Part shown: positions 55,486-63,589 of the stretch, in pieces
Layout: every line of letters begins with the position of its first letter
Numbering within the stretch: position 1 is the first letter of the stretch
Origin: Xanthomarina sp. F1114
GTDB lineage: Bacteria; Bacteroidota; Bacteroidia; Flavobacteriales; Flavobacteriaceae
Direction: 5' to 3'
Length of the DNA: 64,000 nucleotides
Assembly: GCF_026410255.1 (NCBI RefSeq)
Contig: NZ_JAPMLL010000003.1
Span: forward strand, 1 to 64,000
Program-made: the position numbers and the translations under genes
The notes under the pieces: model-generated
What the model saw: only the letters and a program-made list of their open reading frames with translations
Told to the model about the DNA's origin: nothing
Databases searched by the model: none

Positions 55486-56213
55486 TCGGTTGAATTAAAT
55501 TGTAAAATATGGTTCAATCCTATTAATAGGAAATTTGAGTTGGCAAATATGCTATTTTTAAATTGTTTTGACAAGAAATTAGCATCTCCTCCTGTTAAAA
55601 TAACTGTTAAATCTGAATATTTCTCTTTATAACTGTCTATTACACCATCTATTTCGTTTAAAATACCAAAAACAATTCCTGTGTGAATGGCGTTTTCTGT
55701 TGAGTTTCCAATGATGTCTTCCGGTAACTTTGTTTCTATTAACGGTAATTTGGCTGTAAAATTATTCAAAGATTTATATCTCATTCGTAATCCTGGCGAA
55801 ATAGCACCGCCTAAAAAATTATTTTTGTCAGAAATAAAATCATAGGTAATACACGACCCCATATCTATTATCAAACAATTTTTATTTGGAAATTGTTTAA
55901 CGGCTGCACTTACTAAAGCCAATCTATCTACTCCCAGCGTTTTTGGAGTAGCATATAAATTATTAAATGGCAATTTAGTTTCCGAATCTAAAACTATTAC
56001 TTTTAAACGTTGTTTTACAAAATTTAAAGCCTGTTCATCAAGTTTTCCTACGGAAGAAATGACACATTTATTAATTTTAGGATATTTTTTTAAAAATAAT
56101 TCAAATTCATTTTTAACTTCATTTTCTTCAACCGAAGATTGAAACACAACCTCATCTTGCTGAAAAACAGCAAATTTAATAAAAGTATTTCCAATATCTA
56201 TAATTAAATTCAT
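55482..56213 (-). CDS. coaX: type III pantothenate kinase
   Basis: A 243-residue kinase that phosphorylates pantothenate at the start of coenzyme A synthesis. Motifs IDIGNTFIKFAVF (N-terminus), DMGSCITYDF, GGAISPGLRMR and LTGGDANF are those of the ASKHA-fold type III family, which lacks feedback inhibition by CoA. The start is ATG at 56211-56213; the longer frame to 56312 would only add residues and would run across the promoter. It heads the envelope block, divergent from tRNA-Phe. Confidence 0.95.
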   Translation of the reverse strand: MNLIIDIGNTFIKFAVFQQDEVVFQSSVEENEVKNEFELFLKKYPKINKCVISSVGKLDEQALNFVKQRLKVIVLDSETKLPFNNLYATPKTLGVDRLALVSAAVKQFPNKNCLIIDMGSCITYDFISDKNNFLGGAISPGLRMRYKSLNNFTAKLPLIETKLPEDIIGNSTENAIHTGIVFGILNEIDGVIDSYKEKYSDLTVILTGGDANFLSKQFKNSIFANSNFLLIGLNHILQFNSTE

Positions 56214-56230
56214 GGCTCGTTTTAAGGTTG

Positions 56231-56238
56231 CAAATTTA
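56231..56238 (-). promoter_or_regulatory. possible -7 element of the coaX promoter
   Basis: Read on the minus strand, TAAATTTG matches TAnnTTTG, 17 bases before the coaX start codon; it is divergent from the tRNA-Phe promoter. No clear -33 TTG is seen on this strand. Confidence 0.4.
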
Positions 56239-56264
56239 CAAAACGATTTTTTATTTACTTTCAT

Positions 56265-56295
56265 TTGGCGAATAATAAAATTGATTCTATATTTG
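56265..56295 (+). promoter_or_regulatory. promoter of tRNA-Phe
   Basis: TTG at 56265-56267 and TATATTTG at 56288-56295 are separated by exactly 20 bases and match both elements of the flavobacterial consensus. The tRNA starts 19 bases after the -7 element. Confidence 0.8.
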
Positions 56296-56314
56296 CACTC
56301 GCAATTATGCAATT

Positions 56315-56390
56315 GGTGCCTTAGCTCAGTTGGTAGAGCAAAGGACTGAAAATCCTTGTGTCCCTGGTTCGATTCCTGGAGGCACCACCA
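56315..56390 (+). tRNA. tRNA-Phe (anticodon GAA)
   Basis: Acceptor GGTGCCT/AGGCACC, D arm GCTC/GAGC, anticodon stem AAGGA/TCCTT with loop CTGAAAA (anticodon GAA), T arm CCTGG/CCTGG with loop TTCGATT. Discriminator A and CCA are encoded, unlike the tRNA-Arg of this window. Confidence 0.97.
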
Positions 56391-56392
56391 CT

Positions 56393-56421
56393 AAAAACCC
56401 GAACAAATGTTCGGGTTTTTT
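56393..56421 (+). terminator. terminator of tRNA-Phe
   Basis: AAAAACCCGAACA and TGTTCGGGTTTTT form a perfect 13-base stem around AA, just after the CCA end. From 56422 to 56678 no further feature is seen. Confidence 0.93.
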
Positions 56422-56678
56422 GGTTTTTATATTTAATTATACTTTTATATTACAGTACCTTTCTTATCTCCCATATCAATACCTATAATACAAATTCAAC
56501 CTCTTCCAAAACATTCACAATTTTCCATTTATAATTATTGCTTTATTTTAAAGACAGCTCTCAATTGACATAAATCATTAATCTTCAAGGAAATTACATG
56601 TAACTTTATAGCTACATTCTTAAACTGTTTGTAAATACAATAAAAGAAACAGCTAATTGAAGTTAAAAATCTACCCTT

Positions 56679-57179
56679 ATGTCCATATTTAAAAAAACAG
56701 TGATAATTACCTTATTAGGTTTACTAAGTTTCGTATTGTACCTCTCACTGTTTTATAATCCTTGTGGCTACAGTCTTTTCTCGAAAAAAACTCCTGACAA
56801 ATACAACTTACTAATAGCCAACGAAGGAAGCCATTTTAAAGATTCTTTGGTTAGTCTAATTATACAACATTACAACTCTAAACCGGTAAACATTAAAGTA
56901 ATTTCCTTGAGTTCTCTATCCGATGCTCAGCCTAAAAATCAGGATGCTATACTTATTCTTCATTCCTGGTACACATGGAAGCCACCTAAAGAAGTTGAAA
57001 TATTTATAAATAACCATTATCGCTGCTTAAATAACATTTTAGTATTTAGTACTTCATATCAAGGAGACCTGAAAATAGAAGAGTTAGATGCCATTACTGG
57101 CTCATCAAAAATGATTGATGTGAAAAATTACGCTTCAAAAATTATAAAAAAACTCAGCCCATTACTCAATAACTACTAA
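56679..57179 (+). CDS. unknown protein with N-terminal membrane anchor
   Basis: A 166-residue protein. A membrane segment at about 7-27 (VIITLLGLLSFVLYLSLFY) precedes a mixed alpha/beta domain with strand-like stretches NLLIANEG, INIKVISLS and AILILHSWY and a glycine-containing turn YQGD, loosely flavodoxin-like. No cofactor loop is clear. No family is recognised; the call is only a membrane-anchored soluble domain. The next 307 bases before ferritin hold no gene. Confidence 0.65.
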   Translation: MSIFKKTVIITLLGLLSFVLYLSLFYNPCGYSLFSKKTPDKYNLLIANEGSHFKDSLVSLIIQHYNSKPVNIKVISLSSLSDAQPKNQDAILILHSWYTWKPPKEVEIFINNHYRCLNNILVFSTSYQGDLKIEELDAITGSSKMIDVKNYASKIIKKLSPLLNNY

Positions 57180-57486
57180 ATCAACTTAAGTAGCGCAGCC
57201 TATATTCCATCTCGCTTAAACCCTGTAAAAACAAATAGAGACAGGATTTAAAGAAAATGTCTTTAAACTGAGGTAAAACCAGATAACAGAAGAACTAACC
57301 CTAAATTTTAAGCTAAAACTATTAAGGTTTAAATCTTGCTTTCTGTGATATATTGCACTTGTTTAAAATACTTAAGAACTTCTTCAGAAAACAAATAACG
57401 CATTTGAGTTAAAATTTAATTCTAAGTAGTTAACCTTTCTTAAGGCTATTCAAGACCTTTATTAAAGCATAAAAAAACCATATAAA
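57180..57486. other. gap before ferritin without a gene
   Basis: The only structure seen is an 8-base hairpin, TTTAAAGA/TCTTTAAA with loop AAATG, at 57247-57267. No TAnnTTTG promoter element, terminator U tract or iron-box motif is recognised. Confidence 0.6.
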
Positions 57487-58041
57487 ATGAACACCAACAG
57501 ATTATCAAAAAAAATAGAAACAATTTTAAACCATCAAGTAACCAAAGAGGCAGAAGCCGCTCAAATATATTTATCTTATGGCTGTTGGGCGGACAGTGAA
57601 GGTTATGGCGGAATAGCCAATTATTTGTTTCGCCACTCTCAAGAAGAACGAGACCATATGATGAAAGTTATGCAATACATTATGGAGCGTGGAGGAACAG
57701 CAAAAATTGATGCAGTTAAAGCTCCCCCAGCTAACCCAAAAAATTTGCAAGACTGTTTTGAAAAAACCTTTAAACATGAAGTTGACAACACCAACGCTAT
57801 TTATGAAATTGTAAATTTAGCTCATGAGGAAAAAGATTGGGCAACTTATAATTTTGCGCAATGGTTTGTTAAAGAACAAATAGAAGAAGAGAAATTGGTT
57901 CTTGAACTGTTAGACAAATTAAAAATTGCCGGAGGCCCGAAAGCAAGTGATGAATCCTTATTAAATTTAGACACTCAATTAGGAAAAGAACCAGATTCTG
58001 TTTCTCTAGCTAGAGAGGCCAATACTGAGAATCCTGAATAA
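57487..58041 (+). CDS. non-heme ferritin
   Basis: A 184-residue iron-storage protein of the four-helix FtnA type. Ferroxidase ligands fit Glu21, Glu54 and His57 (aligned to E. coli Glu17, Glu50 and His53), with further acidic ligands on later helices. It lacks the Met that would bind haem in bacterioferritin, as far as I can judge. It forms a 24-subunit shell. A terminator follows; it is a single-gene unit. Confidence 0.92.
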   Translation: MNTNRLSKKIETILNHQVTKEAEAAQIYLSYGCWADSEGYGGIANYLFRHSQEERDHMMKVMQYIMERGGTAKIDAVKAPPANPKNLQDCFEKTFKHEVDNTNAIYEIVNLAHEEKDWATYNFAQWFVKEQIEEEKLVLELLDKLKIAGGPKASDESLLNLDTQLGKEPDSVSLAREANTENPE

Positions 58042-58066
58042 AAAATATTATTTTAATAAATAGAGA

Positions 58067-58099
58067 ATAGCAAGTCCTAATTAGGCTTGCTATTTTTTT
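58067..58099 (+). terminator. terminator of the ferritin gene
   Basis: ATAGCAAGTCCTA and TAGGCTTGCTAT form a stem with one mismatch, followed by seven T. The rest of the gap to 58355 holds only the putative regulatory motif at 58300. Confidence 0.85.
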
Positions 58100-58299
58100 G
58101 TTTTTTAATTGACTCTAATCCATAGTTAAACTAATTCTTCAATCGTATTATTAACCTAGAAACTTAAAGAAGACAATCTTTTTATTCGAGCATACACTAA
58201 AATAGCTCTTAAACAAAAAACATATAATACTCTCGAAATAAAACAATTACACTCATGCAGGAAATGAAAATTAATGTTTCTATAATTGATTTATAAATT

Positions 58300-58319
58300 C
58301 ATGTTAACCTTTGATCATT
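58300..58319 (+). promoter_or_regulatory. shared motif upstream of the DUF4412-type gene
   Basis: CATGTTAACCTTTGATCATT lies 36 bases before the start codon and is nearly repeated at 59348-59368 upstream of the laminin-B-like gene. It resembles a promoter with TA-N3-TTTG, preceded by TTG about 16 bases upstream. Confidence 0.45.
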
Positions 58320-58355
58320 ATTACTATTAAGTAATGTAACTAAAACCTTAAAAAC

Positions 58356-59207
58356 ATGAAAAAGATATATTTATTTTCAATAACAACTTTACTCATTTTC
58401 GCATTTGCAGGACCTGTTAATGCCCAACGCGGTTGGATAAAGAGACAGGTAAAAAAAGATATGAAAGAAAAATATGCTGAGCCCGAAAAAGAGAAGGGAC
58501 GTGAAGCACTTAAAGATGTTACTTACGAAAATGACAGTCGTTATCCTGTTCCAGAAAATCCGGTACAAGCAACTCTTTCAATGGAAACAACAACTTTTAA
58601 AAACAATGGGAAAGTGAAAGAGACCACCACGGCTAAAATGGTTTTTGGAAACACTGGAGAGTGTATGATTATGAATGAAGGTACTAAAAATGAAAATCGC
58701 ATACTTTTCGATTATAAAGGCGCTGCAATGTATATGATAGATCCTAAAGAAAACACAGCCACAAAAATGCCTATGATTAACTTTCAAAAAATGGCCGAAA
58801 AGCTTGCAGGAGATCAAATAGACCTTGAAGACAGTAATGGCGTATGGCAACGAACGGACGAAACTAAAACTATTTATGGTCATAATTGCCGAAAGTACAT
58901 TTACACTAACAGCAAAGAAAAAACTACTATGCATGCCTGGGTAACTAAAGAAATTAGTATTGACCTAAGTGGAAATCACCTATTTGGTGGACAGATTAAA
59001 GATTTCTCTAACAGTTCTGTGCTAACCAAATCTTCAAAATTAGACGAAAACTATCCACAAGGTATGATGGTAAGAAGTGTGCACTTCGAAAAAAACAGAG
59101 AAACACCAAGTATGCAAATGGATATAACTTCTCTTGAAAATAAATCAGATGCTAAATACTTCGATTTGAGTAATTACAAAGTAAATGATGTTCTAGATAA
59201 ATTATAG
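58356..59207 (+). CDS. secreted DUF4412-type protein
   Basis: A 283-residue protein with a signal peptide (about 1-23, before QRGW). The mature part begins with charged residues (KRQVKKDMKEKYAEPEKEK) and then a beta-rich domain of the DUF4412 type, with repeated strands such as ARLSMETTTFK, CMIMNEG and CRKYIYTNSK. Many Met residues are exposed. Function is unknown; periplasmic or outer-membrane localisation is likely. It is preceded by a motif it shares with the next gene. Confidence 0.75.
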   Translation: MKKIYLFSITTLLIFAFAGPVNAQRGWIKRQVKKDMKEKYAEPEKEKGREALKDVTYENDSRYPVPENPVQATLSMETTTFKNNGKVKETTTAKMVFGNTGECMIMNEGTKNENRILFDYKGAAMYMIDPKENTATKMPMINFQKMAEKLAGDQIDLEDSNGVWQRTDETKTIYGHNCRKYIYTNSKEKTTMHAWVTKEISIDLSGNHLFGGQIKDFSNSSVLTKSSKLDENYPQGMMVRSVHFEKNRETPSMQMDITSLENKSDAKYFDLSNYKVNDVLDKL

Positions 59208-59347
59208 TAATTATAAATTCTCAAAAACTCTATATCCTTCATTAACATTATAAATCTTATTTTATAATACCTAAGCACAAAAGATTCACACAAGCAGGCA
59301 GCAATTTTAAGCATTAATATGTACGATTTCCAAATTTGTACATAATA

Positions 59348-59368
59348 CATGTTAACTTTTGATGCATT
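59348..59368 (+). promoter_or_regulatory. shared motif upstream of the laminin-B-like lipoprotein gene
   Basis: CATGTTAACTTTTGATGCATT corresponds to the motif at 58300-58319, again about 40 bases before the start codon. The match over 15 of 16 core positions and the equal spacing suggest a common promoter or operator. Confidence 0.45.
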
Positions 59369-59407
59369 CATACATTAAACAAATCAATATAAAACATTTT
59401 AAAAAAA

Positions 59408-60070
59408 ATGAAAAATCAAATCAAAACACCCCAAAGCAACAAACCATTCATTTATTTCATATTATCCACCCTTTTTTTATTTACAATAGCCAGTTGCAGT
59501 AGCGATGATGACACAACAGAACCTCCGGTGAATAACGACAACATTATTAACATAAGCCAATTTCAAACAGATGCACAAGGTTGGCGAATTACTGGCGATG
59601 CACAAGGTGGTTATGTAGAAGCCTCTTACTCTCCGGATGGCGGGGTAAACGATGGCTATATTTATGCAGACGACGATGTCGCTGGAGGCGTTTGGTACTT
59701 TACAGCACCAGATTTATATCACGGAAACAAGTCTGTTTATTATAATGCTACACTTAGTTTTAGTTTGTTCCAAACCTCTGCTATGGACAATCAATTTGAA
59801 AATGCTGATATTATTTTTAGAAATGGTTCTGACCAAATAACTTACGTTCATGCATTAACTGATTACCCAACAAGCGAATGGACTGATTATAGCTTAAAAA
59901 TTAGTACAGAAAGCGGCTGGCTAAAAGGTGATTTCGATAGTGGCACTCCAGCAACTGAAGCCGAAATTAAAGCCATATTATCTAATGTAACCGAGTTTTC
60001 CATTCGTGGAGAATTTCAGTCGGGGCCAGATACAGGTGGAATGGATAATATTAAAATAAGTTTAGAATAA
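59408..60070 (+). CDS. lipoprotein with laminin-B-like domain
   Basis: A 220-residue lipoprotein. The lipobox IASC ends at Cys30, followed by SSDDD, an acidic start that in Bacteroidota lipoproteins often marks surface export. The remainder (about 45-218) resembles a laminin IV/B domain: WRITGDAQGG, DGYIYADDD, a GGVWYFTAPDLYHGN stretch corresponding to the WxAPxxFLG pattern, and FSIRGEFQSG near the end. Such domains bind matrix components in animals; in bacteria the ligand is unknown. First gene of the lipoprotein island. Confidence 0.82.
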   Translation: MKNQIKTPQSNKPFIYFILSTLFLFTIASCSSDDDTTEPPVNNDNIINISQFQTDAQGWRITGDAQGGYVEASYSPDGGVNDGYIYADDDVAGGVWYFTAPDLYHGNKSVYYNATLSFSLFQTSAMDNQFENADIIFRNGSDQITYVHALTDYPTSEWTDYSLKISTESGWLKGDFDSGTPATEAEIKAILSNVTEFSIRGEFQSGPDTGGMDNIKISLE

Positions 60071-60072
60071 AC

Positions 60073-60115
60073 TGGTAATCAATGTGGTTCAACACATTTT
60101 ATTAGTTACCACATT
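60073..60115 (+). repeat. overlapping alternative hairpins
   Basis: AATGTGGT at 60081-60088 can pair with ACCACATT at 60108-60115. Alternatively AATGTG pairs with CACATT at 60093-60098 inside an outer GGTAA/TTACC stem (60074-60078 with 60106-60110). The two folds exclude each other. There is no U tract, so it is not a typical terminator. Confidence 0.4.
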
Positions 60116-60182
60116 TAGCTATAAATTAAAAAAAACCAAACACTTAATTGCAATTTTGTAACACAATTAAAAATTATTAATC

Positions 60183-60773
60183 ATGAAAACAAAAATAGAC
60201 TTTTTTAAGACCTTTTTTGCTCCAATCATACTCATTGTCGCTTTTGCAAGTTGTAGCAGTGATGACAATATAACGAATCCAAACAATCCAAATCCAAACC
60301 CAACTGGAAATTCTGGAGTAGCACACACCTATAATATTACCGTTGACGGACAATCATATTCTGGAACAGTAGAAAACGTTTCTGACGGAGAAGGCGAGAA
60401 TGGTGCTGTTCAAGCCTCATCACTCGCTATTAACGAGGACGGCGTAACGCACGTTACTTTTACACTAAAAAACAATGATATTACGGCACAAGGTCTTTTT
60501 GATTTCCCAATAGGAGAGAGTACCAATCTCCCGTTTAGTGGAGATGCTCAGATATATTTTACATTTCCAACGGATTCTGGATTAAACTATAGCTCAGATT
60601 CAGGAACTGCTAACCTAACCATTCGCGAACAGGTTTTTGTTTTAGGAATACCAATATTTTCCGAACTCACCATTGAATTTAATGGTACGTTTACCTATCG
60701 TGATAACAATGATGATTTGCAATCAACAACGGCCTCTGGTACTATTAAAATAAACCTACCTCCTGGATATTGA
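60183..60773 (+). CDS. lipoprotein of unknown function
   Basis: A 196-residue lipoprotein: lipobox FASC at Cys24 followed by SSDD, then an Asn/Pro-rich linker (NPNNPNPNPTGN) and a beta-rich domain of about 140 residues with strands such as TYNITVDGQSY, GVTHVTFTLK and ATLTIEFNGTFTYRD. No named family is recognised. It lies between the laminin-B-like and NHL lipoprotein genes on the same strand. A hairpin (AAACAGT/ACTGTTT, 60785-60808) follows. Confidence 0.78.
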   Translation: MKTKIDFFKTFFAPIILIVAFASCSSDDNITNPNNPNPNPTGNSGVAHTYNITVDGQSYSGTVENVSDGEGENGAVQASSLAINEDGVTHVTFTLKNNDITAQGLFDFPIGESTNLPFSGDAQIYFTFPTDSGLNYSSDSGTANLTIREQVFVLGIPIFSELTIEFNGTFTYRDNNDDLQSTTASGTIKINLPPGY

Positions 60774-60851
60774 GCACACCCAAAAAACAGTTAAGTTAAT
60801 TACTGTTTAAAAAAGATACACCATTAAATTTTACTAAAAAATAATGTGATC

Positions 60852-62168
60852 ATGAAATATTTAAAAACAACACTCAAACCTTTAATTTTAATACTTGCCA
60901 TGGCTTTTGCGGTTACAAGTTGTAGTAGCGATGATGATACCCCTACTCAACCTACTCCAACTGCTACTGTGAATAACATTTCACCAGTAAGTGGACCAAA
61001 AGGCACCGTTGTAACCATTAGTGGTAACCATTTTGGTAGTAACACAAATAACATCAAAGTATTTTTTAATAATATGGAAGCTGCTGTTCAGACAGTATCC
61101 AATACAGAGATTACTGTTACTGTTCCACCAAGAGCTTATACAGGAATGGTAAAAGTAATGGTTAATAGCACGGAAATAATAGCACACGAATTCGAATATA
61201 TTATTTCAGAATTTCAGGTAAGTACGTTTGCAGGAAGTACTAATGGTTTTGCAGATGGAACAGGAATTGATGCACAATTTGATTATCCAAGGGGAATAAC
61301 CATCGATAATGCAGGAAACTTTTATATTACAGACACTGGAAATCATAAAATTAGAAAAATAAATCCTAATGGAACGGTCAGTACCATAGCAGGAAGTATC
61401 GAAGGTGATGCTGATGGAACAGGTACTAATGCACAATTTAATGCTCCAGAAGGAATAGCTATAGATAGTCAAGGTAATCTCTATATCGCTGATAGAGACA
61501 ATAATAAAATACGAAAAATCACACCAAATGGAGCAGTCACGACTTTAGCAGGAAATACAGCTGGCTACGCTGATGGAACCGGTGCAGATGCGCAATTTTA
61601 CGGCCCGACAGGAATAACTGTTGATAATCAAGACAATCTCTATGTAGCGGATAATAATAACAATAAAATTCGCAAAGTCACCCAGAATGGGGTGGTTAGT
61701 ACAGTAGCAGGTAATAATTCTGGTGATACGGATGGAACAGGAACTAACGCACAATTTAATGGTCCACAAGAAATAACCGCAGATAGCCAAGGAAACCTCT
61801 ACATAGCTGATTCTGGTAATCATAAAATACGAAAAATCAACTCAAGTGGTGAAGTTTCGACTATAGCTGGAAGTATCGAAGGTAATGCAGATGGAACGGG
61901 AATTGATGCACAATTTGCTACTCCACTTGGAATAACTTTGGATAGTCAAGGCAACCTCTATATAGCAGACAGCTATAATCACAGAATTCGAAAAATCACG
62001 CCTAGTGGTCTTGTTAGCACCATAGCTGGTAGTTCCCCAGGTTATACAGACGGAACAGGAGCAAGTGCACAATTTTATTTCCCTCTTAAAATAATAATAG
62101 ATAGCCAAGACAATCTTTATGTTTCGGATAGAAATAATAACAAAATTCGCAAAATTACTCCAGAGTAA
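60852..62168 (+). CDS. lipoprotein with IPT/TIG domain and six NHL-type repeats
   Basis: A 438-residue protein if started at ATG 60852; a GTG at 60846 is the only other start and adds two residues. Lipobox VTSC ends at Cys24, then SSDDD. An IPT/TIG domain spans about 40-118 (ISPVSGPKGTVVTISGNHFG). Six NHL-like repeats of 53 residues follow, each of the form STxAGSxxGxADGTG...GIxxDxxGNLYIAD...NHKIRKI, predicting a six-bladed propeller. Such proteins bind partners or ligands outside the cell. Leader DNA is very similar to that of the gene at 63590. Confidence 0.9.
   Translation: MKYLKTTLKPLILILAMAFAVTSCSSDDDTPTQPTPTATVNNISPVSGPKGTVVTISGNHFGSNTNNIKVFFNNMEAAVQTVSNTEITVTVPPRAYTGMVKVMVNSTEIIAHEFEYIISEFQVSTFAGSTNGFADGTGIDAQFDYPRGITIDNAGNFYITDTGNHKIRKINPNGTVSTIAGSIEGDADGTGTNAQFNAPEGIAIDSQGNLYIADRDNNKIRKITPNGAVTTLAGNTAGYADGTGADAQFYGPTGITVDNQDNLYVADNNNNKIRKVTQNGVVSTVAGNNSGDTDGTGTNAQFNGPQEITADSQGNLYIADSGNHKIRKINSSGEVSTIAGSIEGNADGTGIDAQFATPLGITLDSQGNLYIADSYNHRIRKITPSGLVSTIAGSSPGYTDGTGASAQFYFPLKIIIDSQDNLYVSDRNNNKIRKITPE
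61221..62165 (+). repeat. six tandem 159-base NHL repeats
   Basis: In-frame repeats of 53 codons begin at 61221 and recur every 159 bases, the last one ending just before the stop. They share the codons for ADGTG, AQF and HKIRKI. They explain several long but meaningless open frames on the opposite strand. Confidence 0.9.
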
Positions 62169-62298
62169 ATACTAACTTTTATCAAAACCAATAATCTGCT
62201 TTATAATTAAAAGTAGAAATGCGACTAGTAAATTGGTTCAAGTCGGAATTAATACTGAACAAACAAAACCTCAAACTATCACTAAAAATAATTGAAAA

Positions 62299-63522
62299 AT
62301 GAAAGCACAACAAAATTATTTTAAAATTCTACTACTATTACTCTGTGCTGGCTTTGCCTTAAACAGTTGTCGTAGCGATGATGACAACCCTGCGCCAACA
62401 ACCACATACCAAATTGGCATAACAGCTTCGCCAAGTGAAGGTGGAACCGTTTCTCCACAAAGTGGTGCGTTTGAAAAAAACCAACAAATAGAACTAACTG
62501 CCACCCCAAATACGAGTTGGCAATTTAAAGAATGGCAAGGCAATGTTACTGGTACCGACAACCCCATGCAACTTACCGTAGATGAAGCAAAAACCGTAAC
62601 AGCTGTTTTTGAAAGAGACTTATTTTATCTAGCAGATAACGGCGTTACTATCATGGCTCCTGAGGCTGCCGTTGGGGACACTGGCGTTATTAATGGCATA
62701 ACCTACACCAAACGTACAGTAGACCAAATTACTCCAGAAAATGCTGAAACAACATGTACCACTGACATTACTGATATGTCACAACTATTTAAAGACAAAA
62801 CTACGTTTAACGGAGATATCAGTCATTGGGACGTGAGCAACGTAACAGTCATGCGCGCAATGCTTAGTGGTGCTAGCACCTTTAATCAAGACCTCAATAG
62901 CTGGAACGTGAGCAATGTAACGCAAATGGATAGAATGTTTAGTGGTGCTGTCGCTTTTAACGGAAATATTAGCAACTGGAATGTAAGTAGTGTAACGACA
63001 ATGGAGCACATGTTCCGTCATGCTAATAGCTTTAACGGAAATATTAGCAACTGGAATGTGAGTAACGTAACGCTTTTCAAAAGTATGTTTAATGATGCTA
63101 GTATCTTTAACAGTGACCTCAGCAACTGGAACGTAAGCAGTGCAACGAATATGACTGCAATGTTTTACGATGCCAGCTCCTTTAATCAGAACCTCAATAA
63201 CTGGGATGTGAGCCATGTAACGGAAATGACTAGTATGTTTTCTAATGCCGAAGAATTTAACGGAAACATAAGCAACTGGGACGTAAGCAATGTTACAATG
63301 ATGCAATACATGTTCTGGAGAGCTACCAGTTTCAATCAAGACATCGGTAATTGGGATGTAAGTAATGTTACTGACATGAAATGGATGTTCCGAAATGCAA
63401 CCAATTTTAACCAAAACTTAACTGGGTGGTGCGTAACCAATTTAGCTACCGAACCCACAGATTTTGCCTTAAACAGTGCCTTAACTAACAGTAACAAACC
63501 AGTTTGGGGGACTTGTCCTTAA
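62299..63522 (+). CDS. BspA-like (DUF285) repeat surface lipoprotein
   Basis: A 407-residue lipoprotein: lipobox LNSC with Cys24, then RSDDD. A divergent InlB-B-repeat-like domain (about 35-110, GITASPSEGGTVSPQSG, WQFKEWQGNVTG) precedes a linker and 8.5 repeats of 25 residues with the pattern FNxxIxxWxVSxVTxMxxMFxxAxx (from about 170), the BspA/DUF285 type. The mature protein ends shortly after the repeats with a Cys in GWCVTN and a final GTCP. Related proteins act in adhesion and binding. No type IX sorting domain is seen. Confidence 0.9.
   Translation: MKAQQNYFKILLLLLCAGFALNSCRSDDDNPAPTTTYQIGITASPSEGGTVSPQSGAFEKNQQIELTATPNTSWQFKEWQGNVTGTDNPMQLTVDEAKTVTAVFERDLFYLADNGVTIMAPEAAVGDTGVINGITYTKRTVDQITPENAETTCTTDITDMSQLFKDKTTFNGDISHWDVSNVTVMRAMLSGASTFNQDLNSWNVSNVTQMDRMFSGAVAFNGNISNWNVSSVTTMEHMFRHANSFNGNISNWNVSNVTLFKSMFNDASIFNSDLSNWNVSSATNMTAMFYDASSFNQNLNNWDVSHVTEMTSMFSNAEEFNGNISNWDVSNVTMMQYMFWRATSFNQDIGNWDVSNVTDMKWMFRNATNFNQNLTGWCVTNLATEPTDFALNSALTNSNKPVWGTCP
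62806..63440 (+). repeat. tandem 75-base BspA-like repeats
   Basis: Units start at 62806 and recur every 75 bases (62881, 62956, up to 63406), eight full copies and a partial ninth, each encoding FN, W, VS and VT at fixed places. The DNA copies are similar enough for recombination or slippage to change copy number. Confidence 0.9.
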
Positions 63523-63589
63523 ACAAGAACGGTATCCAATAAACACGTTTAAAACAAAAAATTAATATGAATAACTTAAAAATAAAATT

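Noticed and set aside
56214-56312. Longer coaX start adding 33 residues
   Set aside because: The added residues are unlike any CoaX N-terminus and would extend over the divergent promoter region; MNLIIDIGN at 56213 is the usual start.
58578-58934. 118-codon minus-strand frame
   Set aside because: Antisense to the DUF4412-type gene; His/Phe-rich composition and no start context.
61206-62108. Three minus-strand open frames of 88-92 codons with Cys/Ser/Ile-rich repeats
   Set aside because: They are shadows of the 159-base NHL repeats in the lipoprotein gene on the plus strand.
62785-63414. 209-codon open frame on the minus strand with repeated ISVK and HIPV units
   Set aside because: It is the exact antisense of the BspA-like repeats; its apparent repeat structure mirrors the 75-base units and it lacks a promoter or known domain.
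61221-63440. Regular repeats as a CRISPR array
   Set aside because: The repeats are in-frame coding units of 159 and 75 bases without short palindromic repeats or unique spacers, and there are no cas genes.
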